Positions 6,517-15,381 of a DNA stretch of 64,000 nt are shown one piece after another (within the stretch, counting starts at the first letter, position 1; every line of letters starts with the position of its first letter). The position numbers and the translations under genes are program-made. The notes beneath the pieces were generated by a model that made no database searches, was not told the origin of the DNA, and was given only the letters and a program-made list of their open reading frames with translations. This stretch comes from Paraflavitalea soli (lineage in GTDB: Bacteria; Bacteroidota; Bacteroidia; Chitinophagales; Chitinophagaceae): the NCBI RefSeq assembly GCF_003555545.1, contig NZ_CP032157.1, positions 7,816,546 to 7,880,545 of the forward strand, given 5' to 3'.

Positions 6517-9024
6517 CTACACCACCCCGCCCATCAGCGGATCGGTTTTTGAAACCGCGCCTGTCTCTACGTGGCCGGCAAAGCGTTCTTCAAAATGTTC
6601 ATATCCTTTTACCACAGCGCTTACATCATACCACTGGAAAGAGGATGATAAGTTAACGGGTATAGTGATGGTGGCGCCGGCAGCCAGCGACTTTACTTTA
6701 TTCCCAGTCTTGTAATGGTTGTCCTGGATAGTCACCGTATGCGCTTTGCTATCCTTATTGGTTATCTTGATCACGATATTACCCGTGAGTTTATTGTTAC
6801 CTGTTTGCTCATACATACAGGTGATCGTCACCAGCGGATTGTTGCTATTGCCCTTGAACTCCCGGAAAAAACCATTAGGGGCATACACCCGGAGGTGATA
6901 ATCTCCTTTATCAAATTGATTGACCTGCCATTCATCCTGTAAGCGATCCCCTGCTTTCACCGAATAATCCCAGGCACGCATCTTTTCATTTTCATAAGCA
7001 TTTACCGCATACACCCGGAAAGGCAGCCCCGTTGCTTTTTCTCCAAAAACTTTATTACCTGCCTGGAAGGTCAATTCAAATTGCCCCTTTGCCTTATTGA
7101 ATTGTCCGTCTGTATAGGCTTCATAGGGAAGCGCACAGGCTGCGCGCACTCCTTTTTCCTGTTTGGGCAACAACGGCGTTTGCAAGGGATTGGCTTGCAC
7201 TTGCTCAATTTCAGCAGCAGACAGCTTCCTGTAATTGGCAGGCATTTCTTTGAACTGTGCCTGGTGAATACTTTCAATAAATGGATCTCTTTGCAGGAAG
7301 ACCGGGCTTTCTGTTTTCTCACCATTATAAGGCCGGAACACAGAAGTAAGGTCACCGCAAATGGTGCGTCTCCATTCAGTAATGTTCTCTTCTTTTATTT
7401 TCTTGTTGAACTTCTTAGCCAGGAAATTCTCCAGGAACTGCAAAGAGGAGGTATGGTCAAATACTTCCGAATTTACAAAGCCTCCCCTCGACCAGGGCGA
7501 AGCAATGATCATGGGTACACGGTAGCCCAATCCGATAGAAGCTTCCCGCAGTCCGCTGGCATTGGCCGAAGGATTTGTTTGCTGCTCCTTCGTTACAAAG
7601 TCCATTTTGGGATCGATACCTTGCGATACCTTACCTGTATGTTCCTTATAGGGATTGGGTACCACATAAGGCGCCATATGATCGAAGTAGCCATCGTTCT
7701 CATCATAGGTTAAAATGAAGATCGTTTTCTTCCACACTTCCGGATTCTGCAACAGTATTTCCATGGCCTCACTCACATACCAGGAGCCATACCAGGGATT
7801 GCCCGGGTGGTCGGAGAAATTCGCAGGCGACATCAGCCAGCTTACCGTAGGCAGGGTGCCATTTTTTACATCTTCCCTGAACTGGTGGAAAATATCCCCT
7901 TTTGGTATATTCACCGTTCTTTCTGTACCATTATCATTATACTTTAAAGAAGTGAGCTCATGGAAGAATGGATCATTCGTATTCGTGCTGAATGCTTTTT
8001 CGTTCAGGGCTTTCAACTCCTTTGACAGCTTCTCATAACTCTCAGGAGTGAATTTCGTCATCGCCACTTCAATACGTTCCAGTACTTTTTTTGCAGCCGC
8101 CAGTCTTTGCGTATTCCTTTCGTCGCCGGTTTGTTTTTCCAGCTCGCTGATCTGCTTCAGAATACTCTCTTTCTTCGTTTGCAGATTGGCAATACCACCG
8201 GCATGTAACCGTACATTGTACTGCTTGAAGTATTCCAGGATATTCGTGCCGAAATTGCTGAGCCAGGCGCTTTCTTCCCCCTTCAGGCCATAACCCATCG
8301 TGAGCTCATTCTGGTACACTTTCCAGGAGATGCCGTTTTCTTCCAGCCGCTCAGGGTAGGTTTTCCAGTCCAGTTCAGGATATTCATAGTTGCTCACATT
8401 CCACAAATGCGCAACCGCAGCAGCTTCATTACGCTCTCTCACTGTACCCGTCATCCAATAGTGCCGGTTGGGATGCGTACCCGTGATGCTGGAACAGAAA
8501 TTATGATCACATACCGTAAAGGCATCAGCCAGCGAGTAATAGAAAGGGAAATCCGAGCGGTCGCAATAACCCATTGTCAACGGCATATCGCCAAATGCCT
8601 TGTTGCGGGCCCTTTTCGTTTCCAGCCATTTGTCATACTTGCCATTGTTCATAGCATCCGTCTGGTCTGTCCAGCCATGGGGCAGCGAGCCCATCCAGGC
8701 TACCTTCGTATCTTTTACATTGAGGTGGAAGGGTGTATACGTGTCGCCGGTTTTATTGGTTTGCAGCCATACCGGGTTGTTATCGGGCAATTGAATAGCG
8801 CGGGGATCATTAAAGCCCCTTACTCCTTGCAGCATACCCAGCTGGTGATCGAAAGAGCGGTTTTCCTGCATCAGGAAAACGATATGTTCTGCATCATAAA
8901 AAGTGCTGCCCGCAGCAGGATTAATGGCCAGGGCTTTTTGAATAACAGGTGGCAACGTATTAAAGAAAGCGGTACCGCCTGACAGCAAGGCCGCTTTTTT
9001 CAGGAACTCCCTTCTTGAATCCAT
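6517..9024 (-). CDS. Phosphocholine-type phospholipase C, Tat-exported
   Basis: An 835-aa enzyme of the acid-phosphatase-like phospholipase C family (phosphoesterase fold), which cleaves phosphatidylcholine-type lipids to diacylglycerol and a phospho-headgroup outside the inner membrane. The N-terminus has a Tat signal (SRREFLKK, residues 3-10, then a hydrophobic stretch), implying export in folded form. The metal-binding start motif QENRSFDH lies at residues 53-60. Later come a GTHPNRHYWMTG segment and a DENDGYFDH motif. The last 200 residues or so form two small beta domains as in full-length bacterial PlcC/PlcN enzymes, so the length fits. It is a single gene; convergent neighbours lie on its 3' side. 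Confidence 0.93.
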   Translation of the reverse strand: MDSRREFLKKAALLSGGTAFFNTLPPVIQKALAINPAAGSTFYDAEHIVFLMQENRSFDHQLGMLQGVRGFNDPRAIQLPDNNPVWLQTNKTGDTYTPFHLNVKDTKVAWMGSLPHGWTDQTDAMNNGKYDKWLETKRARNKAFGDMPLTMGYCDRSDFPFYYSLADAFTVCDHNFCSSITGTHPNRHYWMTGTVRERNEAAAVAHLWNVSNYEYPELDWKTYPERLEENGISWKVYQNELTMGYGLKGEESAWLSNFGTNILEYFKQYNVRLHAGGIANLQTKKESILKQISELEKQTGDERNTQRLAAAKKVLERIEVAMTKFTPESYEKLSKELKALNEKAFSTNTNDPFFHELTSLKYNDNGTERTVNIPKGDIFHQFREDVKNGTLPTVSWLMSPANFSDHPGNPWYGSWYVSEAMEILLQNPEVWKKTIFILTYDENDGYFDHMAPYVVPNPYKEHTGKVSQGIDPKMDFVTKEQQTNPSANASGLREASIGLGYRVPMIIASPWSRGGFVNSEVFDHTSSLQFLENFLAKKFNKKIKEENITEWRRTICGDLTSVFRPYNGEKTESPVFLQRDPFIESIHQAQFKEMPANYRKLSAAEIEQVQANPLQTPLLPKQEKGVRAACALPYEAYTDGQFNKAKGQFELTFQAGNKVFGEKATGLPFRVYAVNAYENEKMRAWDYSVKAGDRLQDEWQVNQFDKGDYHLRVYAPNGFFREFKGNSNNPLVTITCMYEQTGNNKLTGNIVIKITNKDSKAHTVTIQDNHYKTGNKVKSLAAGATITIPVNLSSSFQWYDVSAVVKGYEHFEERFAGHVETGAVSKTDPLMGGVV

Positions 9025-9369
9025 AGAGATTATTTTTTTAAGGCCCGCAATATATTGACTTCTATACAGGTCGATAGGCTACAGGGCAATATAAAGGAAA
9101 GTATAATATTCACTTAACACCAGCACGTTATATTCTAACATTTTAATGCCCTCTTTAATCTGCCACACGGGATTTCTCTGACAATCATCTTTCCTTTTTC
9201 ATGTCTTTTCACTCCTTACCTCGCTGCCTCATTGCCTTGTTGCCTCGTTGCCTTATTGCCTGTACGCCTCGTTGCCTTTTTCCGTTAACCCAAATCCCCT
9301 TTCCGTTAAGCGGTCGTCAATCAACCAGGCCTCTACTCCTAATTTGGTGCTCCTTTAATACTTGATGAT
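9025..9369. other. Intergenic region with short TTGCCT-rich tandem repeats
   Basis: A 345-bp gap between the divergent phospholipase and T9SS repeat-protein genes. At 9220-9278 there are many near-tandem copies of TTGCCTCGTTGCC-like units of 8-9 bp. A similar CCTCGTTGCC piece recurs at 29780. Just after it, TTTCCGTTAA occurs twice (about 9279 and 9301). No gene is visible; both promoters must lie here. Confidence 0.6.
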
Positions 9370-12300
9370 ATGAAAAAAATGTACACGATCGTTTATTGCC
9401 TGCTGGTCTGCATCAGCAACAATATGGCCCAGGGCATTTACCAGTTCTGGGGTATTGCCGATAAGGGTGGCAACAATGACCAGGGCACCCTGTTTACCAC
9501 CAAATATGATGGCACCGGTATCCGGGCATACGATGCTTTCAATGTGCTTACACCCGGTGGACAGCCTTATGATGAAGGATTGATCGCTGCAAACAACGGC
9601 AAGCTATATGGAATGCTGGCCAATGCGGGCAAACGGAGCTGGGGTATCCTCTATGAATACGATCCCGTGACCTATACGTATACCAAAAAGATCGACTTCT
9701 ATGATTATGGCTTCCGTGAACCCGAGGGCACCATGGTGATCCACAGCGGTCTCCTGTATGGTATTATCGGCGGTGGAGGTCTTACAAAGGGGGCCTTGTT
9801 TGAATACAATCCCACCAGCAATGTGCTGACCATCAAACACATTTTTCAGGGTCCCGGCATTTCGCCCGAGGCCAACATCACGGTGGCCTATCATAAAATT
9901 TATGGTACTACCTACGCCGGAGGGGTAGATGCGGGTGTGATCTATAGCTTCGATCTGGAAACGGATGTATATACCAAGCTGGCCGAATTTCCCCATGCCC
10001 TGGGGTATTACCGCAATGGCCCCTTACTGGAATACCAACATAAATTATACGGTACAACGGTTGCCGGCGGCGAGTTGAATGACGGCATTTTATTCAGCTT
10101 CGATCTCAACACCAATGTGCTGAACAAGAAAGCCGATATGGCTTCCATCGGGGCCGGCGAGGCTTCAGGTGGCATGGTAAAGTTCTTCAACAATGGTAAC
10201 AAATTCTACGGCGGTACACGCGAGGGCGGAGCTAACAATGCAGGCGTTATTTATGAATACGATCCCCTGGCCAATCAATTGACTAAAAAGATCGACCTCA
10301 GTCCAGCCATTGGCAGCTATATCAATGGCGCCATGGTAGTATATGATCAAAAACTGTATGGGCTTGCCCGTTCCGGGGCTTCTATGGGGCAGGGCACTTT
10401 GTTCAGGTACGATCCTGTGCTGAACCAATACCAGCCCCGGCTCATCTTCCAGCGGGAATTTTCCGGTGCTTTCCCCGTAGGTACTTTATGCCTGTACAAT
10501 GAAAAATTGTATGGGTTTGCCAACGAAGGAGGGGCCAACAACGAGGGGGCACTCATTGAATACGATCCCGATATAAACGGCTATCAAAGGCGGATAGACC
10601 TGGGTTCCAGCAATGGCCATTTACCCATTGGCAAACTCACATATTATAGTGGCAAGCTCTATGGCGTTACAAAGTCCGGAGGCAATTACAACAGAGGGGT
10701 TATCTACTCCTATGATATCGCTACCCACACCTATTCCATCCGGCACCATATGACCACAGCTACCGGCAATGTGGAGGATCAGGGAGGAATGATACTCTTC
10801 AACAACAGGTTCTATGGCGTAACCCATTATGATGATGGCAATGAAGGCGTGTTATACGAATTCAATCCGCTCAATGATCAATATACCGTAAAGCATTATT
10901 TCGTACAGGAAACAGGCATCATGCCTTATGGAACACCCGTGTACTACAATGGCAAGCTGTATGGCACCACTTCAGCGGGAGGGGATAATCTCAATGGTGT
11001 GCTCTACGAATATGACCTCGCATCCGGCATCTACTCGGTAAAAGTAACCTTTGGCGGCGCCTTTGGTCGATGGCCCGCATCCGCACTCACCCTGCACAAT
11101 GGAAAAATGTACGGCACTGCTCCCGCAGGAGGGACCGATAATTTAGGTACATTGTTTGTTTACACACCGGCTGGCAACGGTTTCCAGAAACTATACGATT
11201 TTACTTCAGCAGAGGGTAGTTATCCACGAAGTGCTGTGGTCGTGTTCAACAACAAGCTCTACGGTACTACCAACAGGGGTGGCTCGCTGGATGACAAAGG
11301 CGTATTGTATTCCTATGACCTTGGTACAGGTGTATATGCCAAATTACACGTGTTCAATGCTCCAGGAGGAAAATATCCCTTTGCAAACCTGGCCCTATTG
11401 AATAATAAACTGTATGGCATCACCCAGGCAGGCGGTGACGTATACGATGGCGGCGTGGTGTATGAATACGATCCGGTGATGAATAGTTATGAGGAGAAAT
11501 CCGCTTTCAATGTAAGCAACGGTTTTAATCCAACCTACACCCAGCTTACAGCTGTGCCTGCACTTGTAGCACCCGGCGCTCCCGGTTCCTGCATACCCGG
11601 TGGGTCGGCGCTGATCAATACCACCAACAATACCAGTTGGGTGTCCTTTACCGATGAGGAAGGATATGCAGTAGCAGAGATCAATGCCAATGGCAATAAC
11701 CTGGGCAATGTGACTGTTCAGTTCTATACCCACAATGGTACTACACGAAAAGATGCAGCCGGCCGGTTGTACCTGGATCGCAATATCAGCATTACTGTGA
11801 CCAATCAACCGGTAACACCAGTGAGCGTTCGCTTTTACATACGCAAAACAGAATTTGAATCACTGAAGAATACTCCCGCATCGGGCCTCCTCAATGTAAG
11901 CGATATTACACTCTTCAGGAATGAAGCAGCCTGCTCCAACGAAGTGGGCGCAAAAGCTTTGCCATTGACGACTACCGTCACCACCTGGGGCCTGGATTAT
12001 GTGTATACAGCACAGGTGGATCATTTTTCTTCTTTCTACTTTGCCAGTAAGGCTTACGCTGCCTTGCCGGTAAAGTTGGAATATTTTAAAGGGATCACTG
12101 AACCTGCTGCCAATAAGCTGCACTGGAAGGCTTCCTGCACCGAGAACACCAGCTTTATAGTAGAACGTAGTGCAGATGGCATCCACTTTAGCCAGGTAGG
12201 TATCGTACAGGCTACTGTGGCCGATTGCGGTAATCCTTTCCAGTTTCCCGATCAGGATCCTCCGGCAGGTAAAGCATATTATCGCCTGCAAATGAAGGAA

Positions 12301-12612
12301 AGCAATGGAGCTGTTACTTATTCCTCCATTATTATATTGGATCGTGCGCAGGGTCAATCCTTGACCATACAATTGACGCCCAATCCCGTAACAGGTTCCA
12401 ACGCCATCTTTAGCCTGTATTCACCTGGCACTATAACCTTGCCTGTATCCATCTATGATGCCACCGGCAGACTGGTGATGCGTGCGCAATGGCAGTTGCA
12501 GAAAGGTAGCCAGACCAGAATGATGGATGTGCAAAAACTGCTGCCAGGTGTATACCAGGTGGTATTCCAGGAAGGAGCAGCAATAAAGCCCATCCGTTTT
12601 GTACGGCAATAA
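9370..12612 (+). CDS. Secreted tandem-repeat protein (TIGR03803-type) with type IX secretion C-terminal domain
   Basis: A 1080-aa exported protein with a signal peptide ending near NMAQG. Residues about 25-720 consist of about 14 units of 50-55 aa, each with a core such as KLYGTTSAGGDNLNGVLYEY (LYG-x6-GG-x4-G-hydrophobic-YEYDP). This matches the gloeo/verruco repeat family and probably forms a beta-propeller-like solenoid. A beta-rich linker follows. Residues about 990-1080 form a type A T9SS sorting domain (PNP motif in LTPNPVTGSNA, then VYQVVFQ and the terminal PIRFVRQ). The protein should be carried over the outer membrane and anchored or released. Its ligand is unknown. It stands alone, not in an operon. 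Confidence 0.9.
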   Translation: MKKMYTIVYCLLVCISNNMAQGIYQFWGIADKGGNNDQGTLFTTKYDGTGIRAYDAFNVLTPGGQPYDEGLIAANNGKLYGMLANAGKRSWGILYEYDPVTYTYTKKIDFYDYGFREPEGTMVIHSGLLYGIIGGGGLTKGALFEYNPTSNVLTIKHIFQGPGISPEANITVAYHKIYGTTYAGGVDAGVIYSFDLETDVYTKLAEFPHALGYYRNGPLLEYQHKLYGTTVAGGELNDGILFSFDLNTNVLNKKADMASIGAGEASGGMVKFFNNGNKFYGGTREGGANNAGVIYEYDPLANQLTKKIDLSPAIGSYINGAMVVYDQKLYGLARSGASMGQGTLFRYDPVLNQYQPRLIFQREFSGAFPVGTLCLYNEKLYGFANEGGANNEGALIEYDPDINGYQRRIDLGSSNGHLPIGKLTYYSGKLYGVTKSGGNYNRGVIYSYDIATHTYSIRHHMTTATGNVEDQGGMILFNNRFYGVTHYDDGNEGVLYEFNPLNDQYTVKHYFVQETGIMPYGTPVYYNGKLYGTTSAGGDNLNGVLYEYDLASGIYSVKVTFGGAFGRWPASALTLHNGKMYGTAPAGGTDNLGTLFVYTPAGNGFQKLYDFTSAEGSYPRSAVVVFNNKLYGTTNRGGSLDDKGVLYSYDLGTGVYAKLHVFNAPGGKYPFANLALLNNKLYGITQAGGDVYDGGVVYEYDPVMNSYEEKSAFNVSNGFNPTYTQLTAVPALVAPGAPGSCIPGGSALINTTNNTSWVSFTDEEGYAVAEINANGNNLGNVTVQFYTHNGTTRKDAAGRLYLDRNISITVTNQPVTPVSVRFYIRKTEFESLKNTPASGLLNVSDITLFRNEAACSNEVGAKALPLTTTVTTWGLDYVYTAQVDHFSSFYFASKAYAALPVKLEYFKGITEPAANKLHWKASCTENTSFIVERSADGIHFSQVGIVQATVADCGNPFQFPDQDPPAGKAYYRLQMKESNGAVTYSSIIILDRAQGQSLTIQLTPNPVTGSNAIFSLYSPGTITLPVSIYDATGRLVMRAQWQLQKGSQTRMMDVQKLLPGVYQVVFQEGAAIKPIRFVRQ

Positions 12613-12625
12613 GGAAATGTCAGCC

Positions 12626-12674
12626 TGAGCCTGTCGAAGGCGTCTTAAGGAGGCGCCCTTTAGGGACAGGCTCA
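12626..12674. repeat. Hairpin repeat with AGCCTGTCGAAGG motif
   Basis: A perfect 10-bp inverted repeat, TGAGCCTGTC (12626-12635) and GACAGGCTCA (12665-12674), enclosing GAAGGCGTCTTAAGGAGGCG. The AGCCTGTCGAAGG motif is shared with the repeats at 24617 and 47354-47497. It follows the stop of the T9SS protein and may act as its transcript end. Confidence 0.7.
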
Positions 12675-12762
12675 CCCTCACAAATCATTTAAATATGCTT
12701 ACCTTAGGCCCCCTTCATAAGTAATACCGTGGTATAACTTTTAAGCTGGAGGTGTTTGGCTG

Positions 12763-13356
12763 ATGAACGACAAATTTGAAGCGCTGATCGATAGTTTCAT
12801 GGGTAATGGGATTGGGTTGTGTGAGCATTTTCTAACGCAGGAATTAGCTGACCACTTGCAGCAAAACTTACTCAACCTCGACGGGGATCAGAAGATGTAT
12901 GCTGCCGGGATAGGTAACAGCGTGGTAAAGGATCATACCCAGAAGAAAAGAGGAGACAAAATATACTGGCTCGACAAGAAGAACAAGGATATCCATGAAT
13001 TGGCTTTCCTGGACCAGGTAGAGCAGTTTATTGATTACCTCAACAGAACCTGTTATACCGGTATCAATGCCTATGAATTTCATTATGCCTTGTATGAAAC
13101 GGGCAGCCAGTACCACCGGCACAAAGACCAGTTCCAGAACAACCAGGACAGGAAGTTCTCCCTGATCAATTATTTGAACACCGGTTGGGAAGAAAAGGAT
13201 GGGGGAGAGCTGATCATTTACACTGCGGATAGTTCCCAAAAGATATTGCCCACCATGGGGAGGGCCGTCTTTTTCAAGAGCAGCGAACTGGAACATGAAG
13301 TATCCCTTGCCTCCCGGCCACGCATGAGTATTACGGGATGGCTAAAGAGTGTCTGA
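12763..13356 (+). CDS. 2-oxoglutarate/Fe(II)-dependent oxygenase (prolyl-hydroxylase-like)
   Basis: A 197-aa protein with the double-stranded beta-helix iron site: His120 and Asp122 (HKD, inside YHRHKDQF) plus the distal His178 (LEHEVS), and a 2-oxoglutarate-binding Arg at 185 or 187 (RPRMSITGW). The layout matches small prolyl-4-hydroxylase-like enzymes that hydroxylate a protein substrate. There is no signal peptide, so it is cytoplasmic. A GGAGG-like element 13 nt before the ATG is unusual for this phylum. It is a single gene closed by a strong terminator. Confidence 0.85.
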   Translation: MNDKFEALIDSFMGNGIGLCEHFLTQELADHLQQNLLNLDGDQKMYAAGIGNSVVKDHTQKKRGDKIYWLDKKNKDIHELAFLDQVEQFIDYLNRTCYTGINAYEFHYALYETGSQYHRHKDQFQNNQDRKFSLINYLNTGWEEKDGGELIIYTADSSQKILPTMGRAVFFKSSELEHEVSLASRPRMSITGWLKSV

Positions 13357-13378
13357 TCCATTCATATAGATACTATGG

Positions 13379-13412
13379 AAAGAAGCGGTGAACATTCACC
13401 GCTTCTTTTTTT
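13379..13412 (+). terminator. Rho-independent terminator of the 2OG oxygenase
   Basis: The stem AAGAAGCGGTGAA / TTCACCGCTTCTT has a very small loop and runs directly into eight or more T residues. It lies 22 nt after the oxygenase stop. Confidence 0.9.
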
Positions 13413-13801
13413 TAAAAAACCGGATGGCAAAATCTCCTGTATAGTTCTTATTATTATGATGGTAAACTGGCGCCCTTTCCAATTATTTTAGACCGGGTGC
13501 CGATATCGATGGTCCTTATTATATGGTGAAGCCACTCTATACTATCCGCAACAGCTATAAAAACAATGTTACCGGCAGCAGCAAAAGCTGAATCGGACTA
13601 CACTTACATTTGTTGTACCGTATTCCTTCTTTTGACAGGGAATAATAAACAAGTCAATTGCAGGACATTCGATTACGGGAAACCCCTCGTTTTTTTTACG
13701 GGGTATGTACCCGGATAATCACGGTTTTTTAGATATATATCAACGTGATCCATTTCCGGTAAGTTGGTTTGTTGTATTTTCATGCCATAACGCTTATCCC
13801 T
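13413..13801. other. Non-coding gap with a possible gene fragment
   Basis: About 390 bp without a complete gene. A frame at 13466-13591 gives 41 sense codons (including GADIDGPYYMVKPLYTIRNS) between two stops, with codon use like real genes; it may be the tail of a lost gene, but no family was recognised. A T-rich stem-like segment lies near 13685-13705. TACATTTG at 13605-13612 fits a -7 box but lacks a -33 partner. Confidence 0.4.
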
Positions 13802-14038
13802 ATGACATTGATCACAAGTACCGAAGTAAAGAAGTTTCTGGAAGCGGCTACGCCACAAACTTCCTCCCGTATGAAAGCTATTGCTGAAGCGCGCACTGCC
13901 CACATGGACTTTAATAGTCTATACAAGTATGTGAGCACCCAGTACAACGACAATATTCCTCCTGATGTATTACAGTTACTGCAGGAAGAAGCACAATATT
14001 TCGCCGCCAGGTACAATGCCGATGCCAACGGAAAATAG
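13802..14038 (+). CDS. Small conserved-looking protein of unknown function
   Basis: A 78-aa soluble protein if started at the ATG at 13802, giving MTLITSTEVKKFLEAATPQT; an upstream start at 13769 is also open but would add a less plausible leader. The sequence is helical and ends EEAQYFAARYNADANGK. No domain was recognised. Protein-like composition and a strong terminator right after it support a real gene. Confidence 0.55.
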   Translation: MTLITSTEVKKFLEAATPQTSSRMKAIAEARTAHMDFNSLYKYVSTQYNDNIPPDVLQLLQEEAQYFAARYNADANGK

Positions 14039-14089
14039 CATCGCATCAGTATAGGCCAACGGTTTCCATCCATCCTATAGATAATACTT

Positions 14090-14129
14090 ACCTGTAGAAG
14101 GCTTGTCGCACAAGAAACTTTCTACAGGT
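14090..14129 (+). terminator. Rho-independent terminator of the small gene at 13802
   Basis: A perfect 10-bp stem ACCTGTAGAA / TTCTACAGGT with a 20-nt loop, followed by ATTTTTTG on the plus strand, 52 nt after the stop. Confidence 0.85.
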
Positions 14130-14256
14130 ATTTTTTGTTTAAAAACCGGTGCCGGAATACCCATTCCCCATAGATTATATAGTAATATTTTTATATGCTA
14201 TGGTGGCCTTATTTATAGTTGATTTACAATCATTTAAGAAAAAAAAGAGCTTGTTA

Positions 14257-14287
14257 TTGCATACCTGCAAACTCATTCGTTACTTTG
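14257..14287 (+). promoter_or_regulatory. Bacteroidota promoter, leaderless or nearly so, for the methyltransferase
   Basis: TTG (14257-14259), a 20-nt spacer, then TTACTTTG (14280-14287), which fits TTG-N19-21-TAnnTTTG with one mismatch. Only 4 nt separate the -7 box from the ATG at 14292, so transcription should start at or next to the start codon. Confidence 0.55.
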
Positions 14288-14291
14288 TTCT

Positions 14292-15059
14292 ATGCAACAG
14301 TCATCAATTTCATATGAATACGAGCGTATTGCAGATATAAAACGCTTGAAATTTATCGCGGAAAGCCTTGGAAAGGCCATTCCTGCGGGTGGGAACATCC
14401 TGGATGTGGGATGTGGTAATGGTGTGATCAGCAGGCACTTAGGCCAGTTTGGCTATAATGTGCTGGGCATCGACATCAGCGAAAAGACCATCGAAGTGGC
14501 CAACAGCAAAAACACTCTTCCCAATGTAAGGTTTGAAGTGATCAGCGCCGAAGACCTCATTGCCCAGGGCAAGCAGTTCGATGCCGTGATTTGCAGTGAA
14601 GTACTGGAGCATCTCCACCAACCTGAAATTTTACTGAAAACCCTCTATAAGTCATTGAAAGATGATGGTACCCTGGTGGTCACCGTTCCCAACGGAAAAG
14701 GTCCGCGGGAAGTATTTGTGACCAAACCGATGTTGAAGGCCCGCAGCAATCCCAAGTTGCAGAATTTCCTCAACCGGGTAAAGCGGACCCTGGGTTATAA
14801 GGGTACCACCGTACAGTCGCAGGCCGATAACCTCGATCACGTGCAGTTCTTCTCCCAAAGCGACCTTGAAAAGCTGGCTGCCGCCAACCGGTTTAAGATC
14901 GTTCGCTTCAGCAAGACCAACTTCATTGAGGATGTATTCCCTTTCTCCATGGTTACCAAGCGGGTAAAAGCCCTGCAGGCCCTGGATTGCAAGATCGCCG
15001 AAGTGCTGCCCTACGGCATGACCGGTGGATTTAACACCCTGTGGAAGAAAGTCGTATAA
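14292..15059 (+). CDS. Class I SAM-dependent methyltransferase
   Basis: A 255-aa cytoplasmic methyltransferase. The SAM-binding motif I is LDVGCGNG at residues 37-44, followed by the acidic end of beta-2 (VLGIDISEKTIEVA) and motif II/III around DAVICSEVLEHL. The fold is of the UbiG/Methyltransf_11 type. The substrate cannot be told; the C-terminal half (residues about 130-255) is more divergent and may hold the acceptor site. It is a single gene with its own promoter and terminator. No in-frame Met occurs soon after the chosen start. Confidence 0.85.
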   Translation: MQQSSISYEYERIADIKRLKFIAESLGKAIPAGGNILDVGCGNGVISRHLGQFGYNVLGIDISEKTIEVANSKNTLPNVRFEVISAEDLIAQGKQFDAVICSEVLEHLHQPEILLKTLYKSLKDDGTLVVTVPNGKGPREVFVTKPMLKARSNPKLQNFLNRVKRTLGYKGTTVQSQADNLDHVQFFSQSDLEKLAAANRFKIVRFSKTNFIEDVFPFSMVTKRVKALQALDCKIAEVLPYGMTGGFNTLWKKVV

Positions 15060-15086
15060 ATAGTATATAAGTCGATCTCTTATAGG

Positions 15087-15114
15087 AGCCCTGCCTGTCC
15101 GGCGGGGCTTTTTG
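15087..15114 (+). terminator. Rho-independent terminator of the methyltransferase
   Basis: The stem AGCCCTGCC / GGCGGGGCT contains one G-T wobble and a 5-nt loop, and is followed by TTTTTG. It lies 28 nt after the stop. Confidence 0.85.
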
Positions 15115-15155
15115 TTGGGGTCAGGTTCATACCACATGGCCTACTTGTTTTGGGT

Positions 15156-15237
15156 TAAGCCGTAGATAAGCCGTATATAAACTGTATATAAGCCGTAGAT
15201 AAGCTGTCCCTTTAAGAGGCGGCTTATCTACGGCTTA
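15156..15237. repeat. Five 11-bp tandem repeats plus an inverted copy
   Basis: Five units of the type TAAGCCGTAGA run head to tail from 15156 to 15210 (TAAGCCGTAGA, TAAGCCGTATA, TAAACTGTATA, TAAGCCGTAGA, TAAGCTGTCCC). An inverted copy, GCTTATCTACGGCTTA, follows at 15222-15237 and pairs perfectly over 16 bp with 15189-15204. The region lies between the methyltransferase terminator and the M23 peptidase gene. Confidence 0.8.
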
Positions 15238-15381
15238 CCTACGCTTTTTGTATATTTTACATATATGTTATCTGGAAAAATGGTAGCAATAAGGCACGGC
15301 CCAGGGGTGAAGCATTCAAACAGAAGAGCAGGTATTACCAGCGGCTTGCCGTCTTGAATGAAAGGCGCTACATTTAGTGCT

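Noticed and set aside
14149-14340. 63-aa frame with a hydrophobic start before the methyltransferase
   Set aside because: It runs across the promoter and the start of the methyltransferase in another frame and has no recognisable pattern; the A-rich and T-rich DNA explains the hydrophobic residues.
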